Source of the DNA: Dermacentor variabilis
Taxonomy: Eukaryota; Arthropoda; Arachnida; Ixodida; Ixodidae
Direction of reading: 5' to 3'
Assembly: GCF_050947875.1 (NCBI RefSeq)
Contig: NC_134572.1
Coordinates: 134,382,605-134,446,604 of the forward strand
DNA: 64,000 nt
Position 1 is the stretch's first letter. Each line of letters begins with the position of its first letter. Below are positions 14,201 to 28,000 of the stretch, piece after piece. Below the pieces are notes generated by a model that did no database searches, had not been told where the DNA came from, and saw only the letters and a program-made list of their open reading frames with translations. The position numbers were made by a program, and so were the translations under genes.

Positions 14201-17200
14201 GCCTATTTGTTCATTTATTGTGTAAATGTGGGCCCGCGCATACACGGGGAGTGATTTAAGCGAAGAGCTAGCACTTCTAAGGCAACTTATTTTACGCGTC
14301 TGAGATGATATTTTCCTGGGCTATAGCCTTACCGTTTTTTTCGATTTTTCTAGAAAATTCATTTGTGCCTATTTGTTCATTTATTGTGTAAATGTGGGCC
14401 CGCGCATGCACGGGGAGTGATTTAAGCGAAGAGCTAGCACTTCTAAGGCAACTTATTTTACGCGGCCGAGATGATATTTCCCTGGGCTATAGCCTTACCG
14501 TTTTTTCGATTTTTCTAGGAAATTCATTTGTGCCTATTCGTTCATTTATTGTGTAAATGTAGGCCCGCGCATGCATGGGGAGTGATTTAAGCGAAGATCT
14601 AGCACTTTTGAGGCAAATTATTTTAAGCGTCTGAGATGATATTTCCCTGGGCTATAGCCTTACCGTTTTTTCGATTTTTCTAGAAAATTCATTTGTGCCT
14701 ATTCGTTCATTTATTGTGTAAATATGGGTCCGCGCATGCAAGGGGAGTGATTTAAGCGAATGTCTAGCACTTTTGAGGGAACTTATTTTACGCGTCTGAG
14801 ATGATATTTCCCTGGGCTATAGCCTTACCGTTTTTTCGATTTTTCTAGAAAATTCATTTCTGCCTATTCGTTCATTTATTGTGTAAATCTGGGTCCGCGC
14901 GTGCACGCGGAGTGATTTAAGCGAAGATCTAGCACTTTTGAGGGAACTTATTTTACGCGGCCGAGATGATATTTCCCTGGGCTATAGCCTTACCGTTTTT
15001 TCGATTTTTCTAGAAAATTCATTTGTGCCTATTTGTTCATTTATTGTGTAAATGTGGGTCCTCGCGTGCACGGGGAGTGATCTAAGGGAAGATATAGCAC
15101 TTTTGAGGGAACTTATTTTATGCGGCCGAGACGATATTTCCCTGGGCTATAGCCTTACCGTTTTTTCGATTTTTCTAGAAAATTCATTTGTGCCTATTTG
15201 TTCATTTATTGTGTAAATGTGGGCCCGCGCATGCACAGGGAGTGATTTAAGCGAAGTTCTAGCACTTTTGAGGCAACTTATTTTAGGCGGCCGAGATGAT
15301 ATTTCCCTGGACTATAGCCTTACCGTTTTTTCGATTTTTCTAGAAAATTCATTTGTGCCTATTCGTTCATTTATTGTGTAAATGTAGGCCCGCGCATGCA
15401 TGGGGAGTGATTTAAGCGAAGATCTAGCACTTTTGAGGCAACTTATTTTGCGTGGCCGAGATGATATTTCCCTGGGCTATAGCCTTACCGTTTTTTCGAT
15501 TTTTCTAGAAAATTCATTTGTGCCCATTCGTTCATTTATTGTGTAAATCTGGGTCCGCGCATGCATGGGGAGTGATTTAAGCGAAGATCTAGCACTTTTG
15601 AGGCAATTTATTTTACGCGTCTGAGATGATATTTCCCTGGGATATAGCCTTACCGTTTTTTCGATTTTTCTAGAAAATTCATTTTTGCCTATTCGTTCAT
15701 TTATTGTGTAAATGTGGGCCCGCGCATGCACGGGGAGTGATTTAAGCGAAGATCTAGCACTTTTGAGGCAACTTATTTTATGCGGCCGAGACGATATTTC
15801 CCTGGGCTATAGCCTTACCGTTTTTTCGATTTTTCTAGAAAATTCATTTGTGCCTATTCGTTCATTTATTGTGTAAATCTGGGTCCAAGCATGCACGGGG
15901 AGTGATTTAAGCGAAGATCTAGCACTATTGAGGCAACTTATTGTCCGCGGCCGCGATGATATTTCCCTGGGCTATAGCCTTACCGTTTTTTCGATTTTTC
16001 TAGAAAATTCATTTGTGCCTATTCATTCATTTATTGTGTAAATCTGGGTCCGCGCATGCACGGGGAGTGATTTAAGCGAAGATCTAGTACTTTTGAGGGA
16101 ACTTATTTTACGCGTCTGAGATGATATTTCCCTGGGCTATAGTCTTACCGTCTTTTCGATTTTCTAAAAAATTCATTTGTGCATATTCGTTCATTTATTG
16201 TGTGAATCTGGGTCCGCGCATGCATGGGGAGTTGTTTAAGCGAAGATCTAGCACTTTTGAGGGAACTTCTTTTACGCGTCTGAGATGATATTTCCCTGGG
16301 CTATAGCCTTACCGTTTTTTCAATTTTCCTAGAAAATTCATTCCTGCCTATTCGTTCATTTATTGTGTAAATCTGGGTCCGCGCGTGTACGGGGAGTGAT
16401 TTAAGCGAAGATCTAGCACTTTTGAGGGAACTTATTTTACGCGTCTGAGATGATATTTCCCTGGGCTATAGCCTTACCGTTTTTTCGATTTTTCTTGAAA
16501 ATTCATTTGTGCCTATTCATTCATTTATTGTGTAAATGTGGGTGCTCGCGTGCACGGGGAGTGATTTAAGGGAACATATAGCACTTTTGAGGAAACTTAT
16601 TTTACGCGGCCGAGATGATATTTCCCAGGGTTTATAGCCTTACCATTTTTTCGATTTTTCTAGAAAATTCATTTGTGCCTATTCGTTCATTTATTGTGTA
16701 AATCTGGGTCCGCGCATGCATGGGGAGTGATTTAAGCGAAGATCTAGCACTTTTGAGGCAACCTATTTTATGCGGCCGAGACGATATTTCCCTGGGCTAT
16801 AGCCTTACCGTTTTTTCGATTTTTCTAGAAAATTCATTTGTGCCTATTTGTTCATTTATTGTGTAAATGTGGGCCCGCGCATGCACGGGGAGTGATTTAA
16901 GCGAAGATGCAGCACTTTTGAGGCAACTTATTTTAAGCGGCCGAGATGATATTTCCCTGGACTATATAGCCTTACCGTTTTTTCGATTTTTCTAGAAAAT
17001 TCATTTGTGCCTATTCGTTCATTTATTGTGTAAATGTAGGCCCGCGCATGCACGGGGAGTCATTTAAGCGAAGATCTAGCACTTTTGAGGCAACTTATTT
17101 TACGCGGCCGAGATGATACTTCCCTGGGCTATAGCCTTACCGTTTTTTCGATTTTTCTAGAAAATTCATTTGTTCCTATTCGTTCATTTATTGTGTAAAT

Positions 17201-20200
17201 CTGGGTCCGCGCATGCATGGGGAGTGATTTAAGCGAAGATCTAGCACTTTTGAAGCAATTTATTTTACGCGTCTGAGATGATATTTCCCTGGGCTATAGC
17301 CTTACCGTTTTTTCGATTTTTCTAGAAAATTCATTTTTGCCTATTCGTTCATTTATTGTGTAAATGTGGGCCCGCGCATGCATGGGGAGTGATTTAAGCG
17401 AAGATCTAGCACTTTTGAGACAACTTATTTTATGCGGCCGAGACGATATTTCCCTGGGCTATAGCCTTACCGTTTTTTCGATTTTTCTAGAAAATTCATT
17501 TGTGCCTATTCGTTCATTTATTGTGTAAATGTGGGCCCGCGCATGCACGGGGAGTAATTTAAGCGAAGAGCTAGCACTTCTAAGGCAACTTATTTTACGC
17601 GTCTGTGATTATATTTCCCTGGGCAGCCTTACCGTTTTTTCGATTTTTCTAGAAAATTCATTTGTGCCTATTCATTCATTTATTGTGTAAATCTGGGTCC
17701 GCGCATGCACGGGGAGTGATTTAAGCGAAGATCTAGTACTTTTGAGGGAACTTATTTTACGCGTCTGAGATGATATTTCCCTGGGCTATAGTCTTACCGT
17801 CTTTTCGATTTTCTAAAAAATTCATTTGTGCATATTCGTTCATTTATTGTGTGAATCTGGGTCCGCGCATGCATGGGGAGTTGTTTATGCGAAGATCTAG
17901 CACTTTTGAGGGAACTTATTTTACGCGTCTGAGATGATATTTCCCTGGGCTATAGCCTTACCGTTTTTTCAATTTTTCTAGAAAATTCATTCCTGCCTAT
18001 TCGTTCATTTATTGTGTAAATCTGGGTCCGCGCGTGTACGGGGAGTGATTTAAGCGAAGTTCTAGCACTTTTGAGGGAACTTATTTTACGCGTCTGAGAT
18101 GATATTCTTCCCTGGGCCTTACCGTTTTTTCGATTTTTCTTGAAAATTCATTTGTGCCTATTCGTTCATTTATTGTGTAAATGTGGGTGCTCGCGTGCAC
18201 GGGGAGTGATTTAAGGGAAGATATAGCACTTTTGAGGAAACTTATTTTACGCGGCCGAGATGATATTTCCCAGGGCTTATAGCCTTACCATTTTTTCGAT
18301 TTTTCTAGAAAATTCATTTGTGCCTATTCGTTCATTTATTGTGTAAATCTGGGTCCGCGCATGCATGGGGAGTGATTTAAGCGAAGATCTAGCACTTTTG
18401 AGGCAACCTATTTTTTGCGGCCGAAACGATATTTCCCTGGGCTATAGCCTTACCGTTTTTTCGATTTTTCTAGCAAATTCATTTGTGCCTATTCGTTCAT
18501 TTATTGTGTAAATCTGGGTCCGCGCATGCATGGGGAGTGATTTAAGCGGAGATCTAGCACTTTTGAGGCAATTTAGTTAACGCGTCTGAGATGATATTTT
18601 CCTGGGCTATAGCCTGACCGTTTTTTCGATTTTTCTAGAAAATTCATTTGTGCCTATTTGTTCATTTATTGTGTAAATGTGGGCCCGCGCATGCACGGGG
18701 AGTGATTTAAGCGAAGATCTAGCACTTTTGAGGCAACTTATTTTAATCGGCCGAGATGATATTTTCCTGGGCTATAGCCTGACCGTTTTTTCGATTTTTC
18801 TAGAAAATTCATTTGTGCCTATTTGTTCATTTATTGTGTAAATGTGGGCCCGCGCATGCACGGGGAGTGATTTAAGCGAAGATCTAGCACTTTTGAGGCA
18901 ACTTATTTTAATCGGCCGAGATGATATTTCCCTGGACTATAGCCTTACCGTTTTTTCGATTTTTCTAGAAAATTCATTTGTGCCTATTTGTTCATTTATT
19001 GTGTAAATGTTGGCCCGCGCATGCACGGGGAGTGATTTAAGCGAAGATCTAGCACTTTTGAGGCAACTTATTTTACGCGGCCGAGATGATACTACCCTGG
19101 GCTATAGCCTTACCGTTTTTTCGATTTTTCTAGAAAATTCATTTGTGCCTATTCGTTCATTTATTGTGTAAATCTGGGTCCGCGCATGCATGGGGAGTGA
19201 TTTAAGCGAAGATCTAGCACTTTTCAGGCAATTTATTTTAGCGTCTGAGATGATATTTCCCTGGGCTATAGCCTTACCGTTTTTTCGATTTTTCTAGAAA
19301 ATTCATTTGTGCCTATTCGTTCATTTATTGTGTGAATCTCGGTCCGCGCATGCATGGGGAGTTGTTTAAGCGAAGATCTAGCACTTTTGAGGGAACTTAT
19401 TTTACGCGTCTGAGATGATATTTCCCTGGGCCTTACCGTTTTTTCGATTTTCCTAGAAAATTCATTTCTGCCTATTCGTTCATTTATTGTGCAAATCTGG
19501 GTCCGTGCGTGCACGGGGAGTGATTTAAGCAAAGATCTGGCACTTCTGAGGGAACTTATTTTACGCGTATGAGATGATATTTCCCTGGGCTATAATAGCC
19601 TTACCGTTTTTTCGATTTTTCTAGAAAATTCATTTGTGCCTATTCGTTCATTTATTGTGTGAATCTGGGTCCGCGCATGCATGGGGAGTTGTTTAAGCGA
19701 AGATCTAGCACTTTTGAGGCAATTTATTTTAAGCGTCTGAGATGATATTTCCCTGGGCTATAGCCTGACCGTTTTTTCGATTTTTCTAGAAAATTCATTT
19801 GTGCCTATTTGTTCATTTATTGTGTAAATGTGGGCCCACGCATGCACGGGGAGTGATTTAAGCGAAGATGTAGCACTTTTGAGGCAACTTATTTTAAGCG
19901 GCCGAGATGATATTTCCCTGGACTATATAGCCTTACCGTTTTTTCGATTTTTCTAGAAAATTCATTTGTGCCTATTCGTTCATTTATTGTGTAAATGTAG
20001 GCCCGCGCATGCACGGGGAGTCATTTAAGCGAAGATCTAGCACTTTTGAGGCAACTTATTTTACGCGGCCGAGATGATACTTCCCTGGGCTATAGTCTTA
20101 CCGTTTTTTCGATTTTTCTAGAAAATTCATTTGTTCCTATTCGTTCATTTATTGTGTAAATCTGGGTCCGCGCATGCATGGGGAGTGATTTAAGCGAAGA

Positions 20201-23200
20201 TCTAGCACTTTTGAGGCAATTTATTTTACGCGTCTGAGATGATATTTCCCTGGGCTATAGCCTTACCGTTTTTTCGATTTTTCTAGAAAATTCATTTTTG
20301 CCTATTCGTTCATTTATTGTGTAAATGTGGGCCCGCGCATGCACGGCGAGTGATTTAAGCGAAGATCTAGCACTTTTGAGGCAACTTATTTTATGCGGCC
20401 GAGACGATATTTCCCTGGGCTATAGCCTTACCGTTTTTTCGATTTTTCTAGAAAATTCATTTGTGCCTATTCGTTCATTTATTGTGTAAATGCGGGACCG
20501 CGCATGCATGGGAAGTGATTTAAGCGGAGATCTAGCACTTTTGAGGCAATTTATTTTACGCGTCTGAGATGATATTTTCCTGGGCTATAGCCTGACCGTT
20601 TTTTCGATTTTTCTAGAAAATTCATTTGTGCCTATTTGTTCATTTATTGTGTAAATGTGGGCCCGCGCATGCACGGGGAGTGATTTAAGCGAAGATCTAG
20701 CACTTTTGAGGCAACTTATTTTAATCGGCCGAGATGATATTTCCCTGGACTATAGCCTTACCGTTTTTTCGATTTTTCTAGAAAATTCATTTGTGCCTAT
20801 TCGTTCATTTATTGTGTAAATGTAGGCCCGCGCATGCACGGGGAGTCATTTAAGCGAAGATATAGCACTTTTGAGGCAACTTATTTTACGCGGCCGAGAT
20901 GATACTACCCTGGGCTATAGCCTTACCGTTTTTTCGATTTTTCTAGAAAATTCATTTGTGCCTATTCGTTCATTTATTGTGTAAATCTGGGTCCGCGCAT
21001 GCATGGGGAGTGATTTAAGCGAAGATCTAGCACTTTTGAGGCAATTTATTTTAAGCGTCTGAGATGATATTTCCCTGGGCTATAGCCTTACCGTTTTTTC
21101 GATTTTTCTAGAAAATTCATTTGTGCCTATTCGTTCATTTATTGTGTGAATCTCGGTCCGTGCGTGCACGGGGAGTGATTTAAGCAAAGATCTGGCACTT
21201 CTGAGGGAACTTATTTTACGCGTATGAGATGATATTTCCCTGGGCTATAATAGCCTTACCGTTTTTTCGATTTTTCTAGAAAATTCATTTGTGCCTATTC
21301 GTTCATTTATTGTGTGAATCTGGGTCCGCGCATGCATGGGGAGTTGTTTAAGCGAAGATCTAGCACTTTTGAGGCAATTTATTTTAATCGGCCGAGATGA
21401 TATTTGCCTGGACTATAGCCTTACCGTTTTTTCGATTTTTCTAGAAAATTCATTTGTGCCTATTCGTTCATTTATTGTGTAAATGTAGGCCCGCGCATGC
21501 ACGGGGAGTCATTTAAGCGAAGATCTAGCACTTTTGAGGCAACTTATTTTACGCGGCCGAGATGATACTACCCTGGGCTATAGCCTTACCGTTTTTTCAA
21601 TTTTTCTAGAAAATTCATTGGTGCCTATTCGTTCATTTATTGTGTAAATCTGGGTCCGCGCATGCATGGGGAGTGATTTAAGCGAAGATCTAGCACTTTT
21701 GAGGCAATTTATTTTAAGCGTCTGAGATGATATTTCCCTGGGCTATAGCCTTACCGTTTTTTCGATTTTTCTAGAAAATTCATTTGTGCCTATTCGTTCA
21801 TTTATTGTGTAAATGTGGGCCCGCGCATGCACGGGGAGTGATTTAAGCGAAGATCTAGCACTTTTGAGGCAACTTATTTTAATCGGCCGAGATGATATTT
21901 CCCTGGACTATAGCCTTACCGTTTTTTCGATTTTTCTAGAAAATTCATTTGTGCCTATTCGTTCATTTATTGTGTAAATGTAGGCCCGCGCATGCACGGG
22001 GAGTCATTTAAGCGAAGATCTAGCACTTTTGAGGCAACTTATTTTACGCGGCCGAGATGATACTACCCTGGGCTATAGCCTTACCGTTTTTTCGATTTTT
22101 CTAGAAAATTCATTTGTGCCTATTCGTTCATTTATTGTGTAAATCTGGGTCCGCGCATGCATGGGGAGTGATTTAAGCGAAGATCTAGCACTTTTGAGGC
22201 AATTTATTTTAAGCGTCTGAGATGATATTTCCCTGGGCTATAGCCTTACCGTTTTTTCGATTTTTCTAGAAAATTCATTTGTGCCTATTCGTTCATTTAT
22301 TGTGTGAATCTCGGTCCGTGCGTGCACGGGGAGTGATTTAAGCAAAGATCTGGCACTTCTGAGGGAACTTATTTTACGCGTATGAGATGATATTTCCCTG
22401 GGCTATAATAGCCTTACCGTTTTTTCGATTTTTCTAGAAAATTCATTTGTGCCTATTCGTTCATTTATTGTGTGAATCTGGGTCCGCGCATGCATGGGGA
22501 GTTGTTTAAGCGAAGATCTAGCACTTTTGAGGCAACTTATTTTATGCGGCCGAGACGATATTTCCCTGGGCTATAGCCTTACCGTTTTTTCGATTTTTCT
22601 AGAAAATTCATTTGTGCCTATTCGTTCATTTATTGTGTAAATCTGGGTCTAAGCATGCATGGGGAGTGATTTAAGCGAAGATCTAGCACTTTTGAGGCAA
22701 CCTATTTTATGCGGCCGAGACGATATTTCCCTGGGCTATAGCCTTACCGTTTTTTCGATTTTTCTAGAAAATTCATTTGTGCCTATTCGTTCATTTATTG
22801 TGTAAATCTGGGTCCGCGCATGCATGGGGAGTTGTTTAAGCGAAGATCTAGCACTTTTGAGGCAATTTATTTTACGCGTCTGTGATTATATTTCCCTGGG
22901 CAGCCTTACCGTTTTTTCGATTTTTCTAGAAAATTCATTTGTGCCTATTCATTCATTTATTGTGTAAATCTGGGTCCGCGCATGCACGGGGAGTGATTTA
23001 AGCGAAGATCTAGTACTTTTGAGGGAACTTATTTTACGCGTCTGAGATGATATTTCCCTGGGCTATAGTCTTACCGTCTTTTCGATTTTCTAAAAAATTC
23101 ATTTGTGCATATTCGTTCATTTATTGTGTGAATCTGGGTCCGCGCATGCATGGGGAGTTGTTTAAGCGAAGATCTAGCACTTTTGAGGAAACTTATTTTA

Positions 23201-25012
23201 CGCGGCCGAGATGATATTTCCCAGGGCTTATAGCCTTACCATTTTTTCGATTTTTCTAGAAAATTCATTTGTGCCTATTCGTTCATTTATTGTGTAAATC
23301 TGGGTCCGCGCATGCATGGGGAGTGATCTAAGCGAAGATCTAGCACTTTTGAGGCAACCTATTTTATGCGGCCGAGACGATATTTCCCTGGGCTATAGCC
23401 TTACCGTTTTTTCGATTTTTCTAGAAAATTCATTTGTGCCTATTCGTTCATTTATTGTGTAAATCTAGGTCCGCGTATGCATGGGGAGTGATTTAAGCGA
23501 AGATCTAGCACTTTTGAGGCAATTTATTTTACGCGTCTGAGAGGATATTTTCCTGGGCTATAGCCTTACCGTTTTTTCGATTTTTCTAGAAAATTCATTT
23601 GTGCCTATTTGTTCATTTATTGTGTAAATGTGGGCCCGCGCATGCACGGGGAGTGATTTAAGCGAAGATCTAGCACTTCTGAGGGAACTTATTTTACGCG
23701 TATGAGATGATATTTCCCTGGGCTATAATAGCCTTACCGTTTTTTCGATTTTTCTAGAAAATTCATTTGTGCCTATTCGTTCATTTATTGTGTGAATCTG
23801 GGTCCGCGCATGCATGGGGAGTTGTTTAAGCGAAGATCTAGCACTTTTGAGGCAATTTATTTTAAGCGTCTGAGATGATATTTCCCTGGGCTATAGCCTT
23901 ACCGTTTTTTCGATTTTTCTAGAAAATTCATTTGTGCCTATTCGTTCATTTATTGTGTAAATATGGGTCCGCGCATGCATGGGGAGTGATTTAAGCGAAG
24001 ATCTAGCACTTTTGAGGCAACTCATTTTACGCGGCCGAGACGATATTTCCCTGGGCTATAGCCTTACCGTTTTTTCGATTTTTCTAGAAAATTCATTTTT
24101 GCCTATTCGTTCATTTATTGTGTAAATGTGGGCCCGCGCATGCAAGGGGCTTGATTTAAGCGAAGATCTAGCACTTTTGAGGCAACTCATTTTATGCGGC
24201 CGAGACGATATTTCCCTGGGCTATAACCTTACCGTTTTTTCGATTTTTCTAGAAAATTCATTTGTGCCTATTCGTTCATTTATTGTGTAAATATGGGTCC
24301 GCGCATGCATGGGGAGTGATTTAAGCGAAGATCTAGCACTTTTGAGGCAACTCATTTTATGCGGCCGAGACGATATTTCCCTGGGCTATAGCCTTACCGT
24401 TTTTTCGATTTTTCTAGGAAATTCATTTGTGCCTATTCGTTCATTTATTGTGTAAATGTGGGCCCGCGCATGCACGGGGAGTGATTCAAGCGAAGAGCTA
24501 GCACTTCTAAGGCAACTTATTTTACGCGGCCGAGATGATATTTCCCTGGGCTATAGCCTTACCGTTTTTTCGATTTTTCTAGAAAATTCATTTGTGCCTA
24601 TTCGTTCATTTATTGTGTAAATGTGGGCCCGCGCATGCACGGGGAGTGATTTAAGCGAAGAGCTAGCACTCCTAAGGCAACTTATTTTACGCGTCTGTGA
24701 TTATATTTCCCTGGGCAGCCTTACCGTTTTTTCGATTTTTCTAGAAAATTCATTTGTGCCTATTCATTCATTTATTGTGTAAATCTGGGTCCGCGCATGC
24801 ATGGGGAGTGATCTAAGCGAAGATCTAGCACTTTTGAGGCAACCTATTTTATGCGGCCGAGACGATATTTCCCTGGGCTATAGCCTTACCGTTTTTTCGA
24901 TTTTTCTAGAAAATTCATTTGTGCCTATTCGTTCATTTATTGTGTAAATCTAGGTCCGCGCATGCATGGGGAGTGATTTAAGCGAAGATCTAGCACTTTT
25001 GAGGCAATTTAT

Positions 25013-25094
25013 TTTACGCGTCTGAGAGGATATTTTCCTCTCAGACGCGTAAATCATGGCACAAATGAATTTTTCTAGAAAATTCATTTGTGCC
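25013..25094. repeat. Double hairpin in one satellite monomer (inverted templated replacement)
   Basis: Two perfect inverted repeats sit back to back. The first has 18-bp arms at 25013-25030 and 25036-25053 around a 5-nt loop. The second has 16-bp arms at 25058-25073 and 25079-25094 around TCTAG. In a normal monomer this stretch reads TCCTGGGCTATAGCC followed by the TTACCGTTTTTTCG block. Here about 30 bp are replaced by the reverse complement of the flanking sequence on each side. The sister copies at 23541 and 26680 keep the normal sequence. Confidence 0.9.
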
Positions 25095-28000
25095 TATTTG
25101 TTCATTTATTGTGTAAATGTGGGCCCGCGCATGCACGGGGAGTGATTTAAGCGAAGATCTAGCACTTCTGAGGGAACTTATTTTACGCGTATGAGATGAT
25201 ATTTCCCTGGGCTATAATAGCCTTACCGTTTTTTCGATTTTTCTAGAAAATTCATTTGTGCCTATTCGTTCATTTATTGTGTGAATCTGGGTCCGCGCAT
25301 GCATGGGGAGTTGTTTAAGCGAAGATCTAGCACTTTTGAGGCAATTTATTTTAAGCGTCTGAGATGATATTTCCCTGGGCTATAGCCTTACCGTTTTTTC
25401 GATTTTTCTAGAAAATTCATTTGTGCCTATTCGTTCATTTATTGTGTAAATATGGGTCCGCGCATGCATGGGGAGTGATTTAAGCGAAGATCTAGCACTT
25501 TTGAGGCAACTCATTTTACACGGCCGAGACGATATTTCCCTGGGCTATAGCCTTACCGTTTTTTCGATTTTTCTAGAAAATTCATTTTTAGCTATTCGTT
25601 CATTTATTGTGTAAATGTGGGCCCGCGCATGCAAGGGGCTTGATTTAAGCGAAGATCTAGCACTTTTGAGGCAACTCATTTTATGCGGCCGAGACGATAT
25701 TTCCCTGGGCTATAGCCTTACCGTTTTTTCGATTTTTCTAGGAAATTCATTTGTGCCTATTCGTTCATTTATTGTGTAAATGTGGGCCCGCGCTTGCACG
25801 GGGAGTGATTTAAGCGAAGAGCTAGCACTTCTAAGGCAACTTATTTTACGCGGCCGAGATGATATTTCCCTGGGCTATAGCCTTACCGTTTTTTCGATTT
25901 TTCTAGAAAATTCATTTGTGCCTATTCGTTCATTTATTGTGTAAATGTGGGCCCGCGCATGCACGGGGAGTGATTTAAGCGAAGAGCTAGCACTCCTAAG
26001 GCAACTTATTTTACGCGTCTGTGATTATATTTCCCTGGGCAGCCTTACCGTTTTTTCGATTTTTCTAGAAAATTCATTTGTGCCTATTCATTCATTTATT
26101 GTGTAAATCTGGGTCCGCGCATGCACGGGGAGTGATTTAAGCGAAGATCTAGTACTTTTGAGGGAACTTATTTTACGCGTCTGAGATGATATTTCCCTGG
26201 GCTATAGTCTTACCGTCTTTTCGATTTTCTAAAAAATTCATTTGTGCATATTCGTTCATTTATTGTGTGAATCTGGGTCCGCGCATGCATGGGGAGTTGT
26301 TTAAGCGAAGATCTAGCACTTTTGAGGAAACTTATTTTACGCGGCCGAGATGATATTTCCCAGGGCTTATAGCCTTACCATTTTTTCGATTTTTCTAGAA
26401 AATTCATTTGTGCCTATTCGTTCATTTATTGTGTAAATCTGGGTCCGCGCATGCATGGGGAGTGATCTAAGCGAAGATCTAGCACTTTTGAGGCAACCTA
26501 TTTTATGCGGCCGAGACGATATTTCCCTGGGCTATAGCCTTACCGTTTTTTCGATTTTTCTAGAAAATTCATTTGTGCCTATTCGTTCATTTATTGTGTA
26601 AATCTAGGTCCGCGCATGCATGGGGAGTGATTTAAGCGAAGATCTAGCACTTTTGAGGCAATTTATTTTACGCGTCTGAGAGGATATTTTCCTGGGCTAT
26701 AGCCTTACCGTCTTTTCGATTTTTCTAGAAAATTCATTTGTGCCTATTTGTTCATTTATTGTGTAAATGTGGGCCCGCGCATGCACGGGGAGTGATTTAA
26801 GCGAAGATCTAGCACTTTTGAGGCAACTTATTTTAAGCGGCCGAGATGATATTTCCCTGGACTATAGCCTTACCGTTTTTTCGATTTTTCTAGAAAATTC
26901 ATTTGTGCCTATTCGTTCATTTATTGTGTAAATGTAGGCCCGCGCATGCATGGGGAGTGATTTAAGCGAAGATCTAGCACTTTTGAGGCAATTTATTTTA
27001 AGCGTCTGAGATGATATTTCCCTGGGCGATAGCCTTACCGTTTTTTCGATTTTTCTAGAAAATTCATTTGTGCCTATTCGTTCATTTATTGTGTAAATAT
27101 GGGTCCGCGCATGCATGGGGAGTGATTTAAGCGAAGATCTAGCACTTTTGAGGCAACTCATTTTACGCGGCCGAGACGATATTTCCCTGGGCTATAGCCT
27201 TACCGTTTTTTCGATTTTTCTAGAAAATTCATTTGTGCCTATTCGTTCATTTATTGTGTAAATATGGGTCCGCGCATGCATGGGGAGTGATTTAAGCGAA
27301 GATCTAGCACTTTTGAGGCAATTTATTTTAAGCGTCTGAGATGATATTTCCCTGGGCTATAGCCTTACCGTTTTTTCGATTTTTCTAGAAAATTCATTTG
27401 TGCCTATTCGTTCATTTATTGTGTAAATCTGGGTCCAAGCATGCACGGGGAGTGATTTAAGCGAAGATCTAGCACTATTGAGGCAACTTATTTTACGCGG
27501 CCGAGATGATATTTCCCTGGGCTATAGCCTTACCGTTTTTTCGATTTTTCTAGAAAATTCATTTTTGCCTATTTGTTCATTTATTGTGTAAATCTGGGTC
27601 CAAGCATGCACGGGGAGTGATTTAAGCGAAGATCTAGCACTATTGAGGCAATTTATTTTACGCGTCTGAGATGATATTTCCCTGGGCTATAGCCTTACCG
27701 TTTTTTCGATTTTTCTAGAAAATTCATTTTTGCCTATTCGTTCATTTATTGAGTAAATGTGGGCCCGCGCATGCACGGGCATTGATTCAAGCGAAGATCT
27801 AGCACTTTTGAGGCAACTTATTTTATGCGGCCGAGACGATATTTCCCTGGGCTATAGCATTACCGTTTTTTCGATTTTTCTAGAAAATTCATTTGTGCCT
27901 ATTCGTTCATTTATTGTGTAAATCTGGGTCCAAGCATGCACGGGGAGTGATTTAAGCGAAGATCTAGCACTATTGAGGCAACTTATTTTACGCGGCCGAG

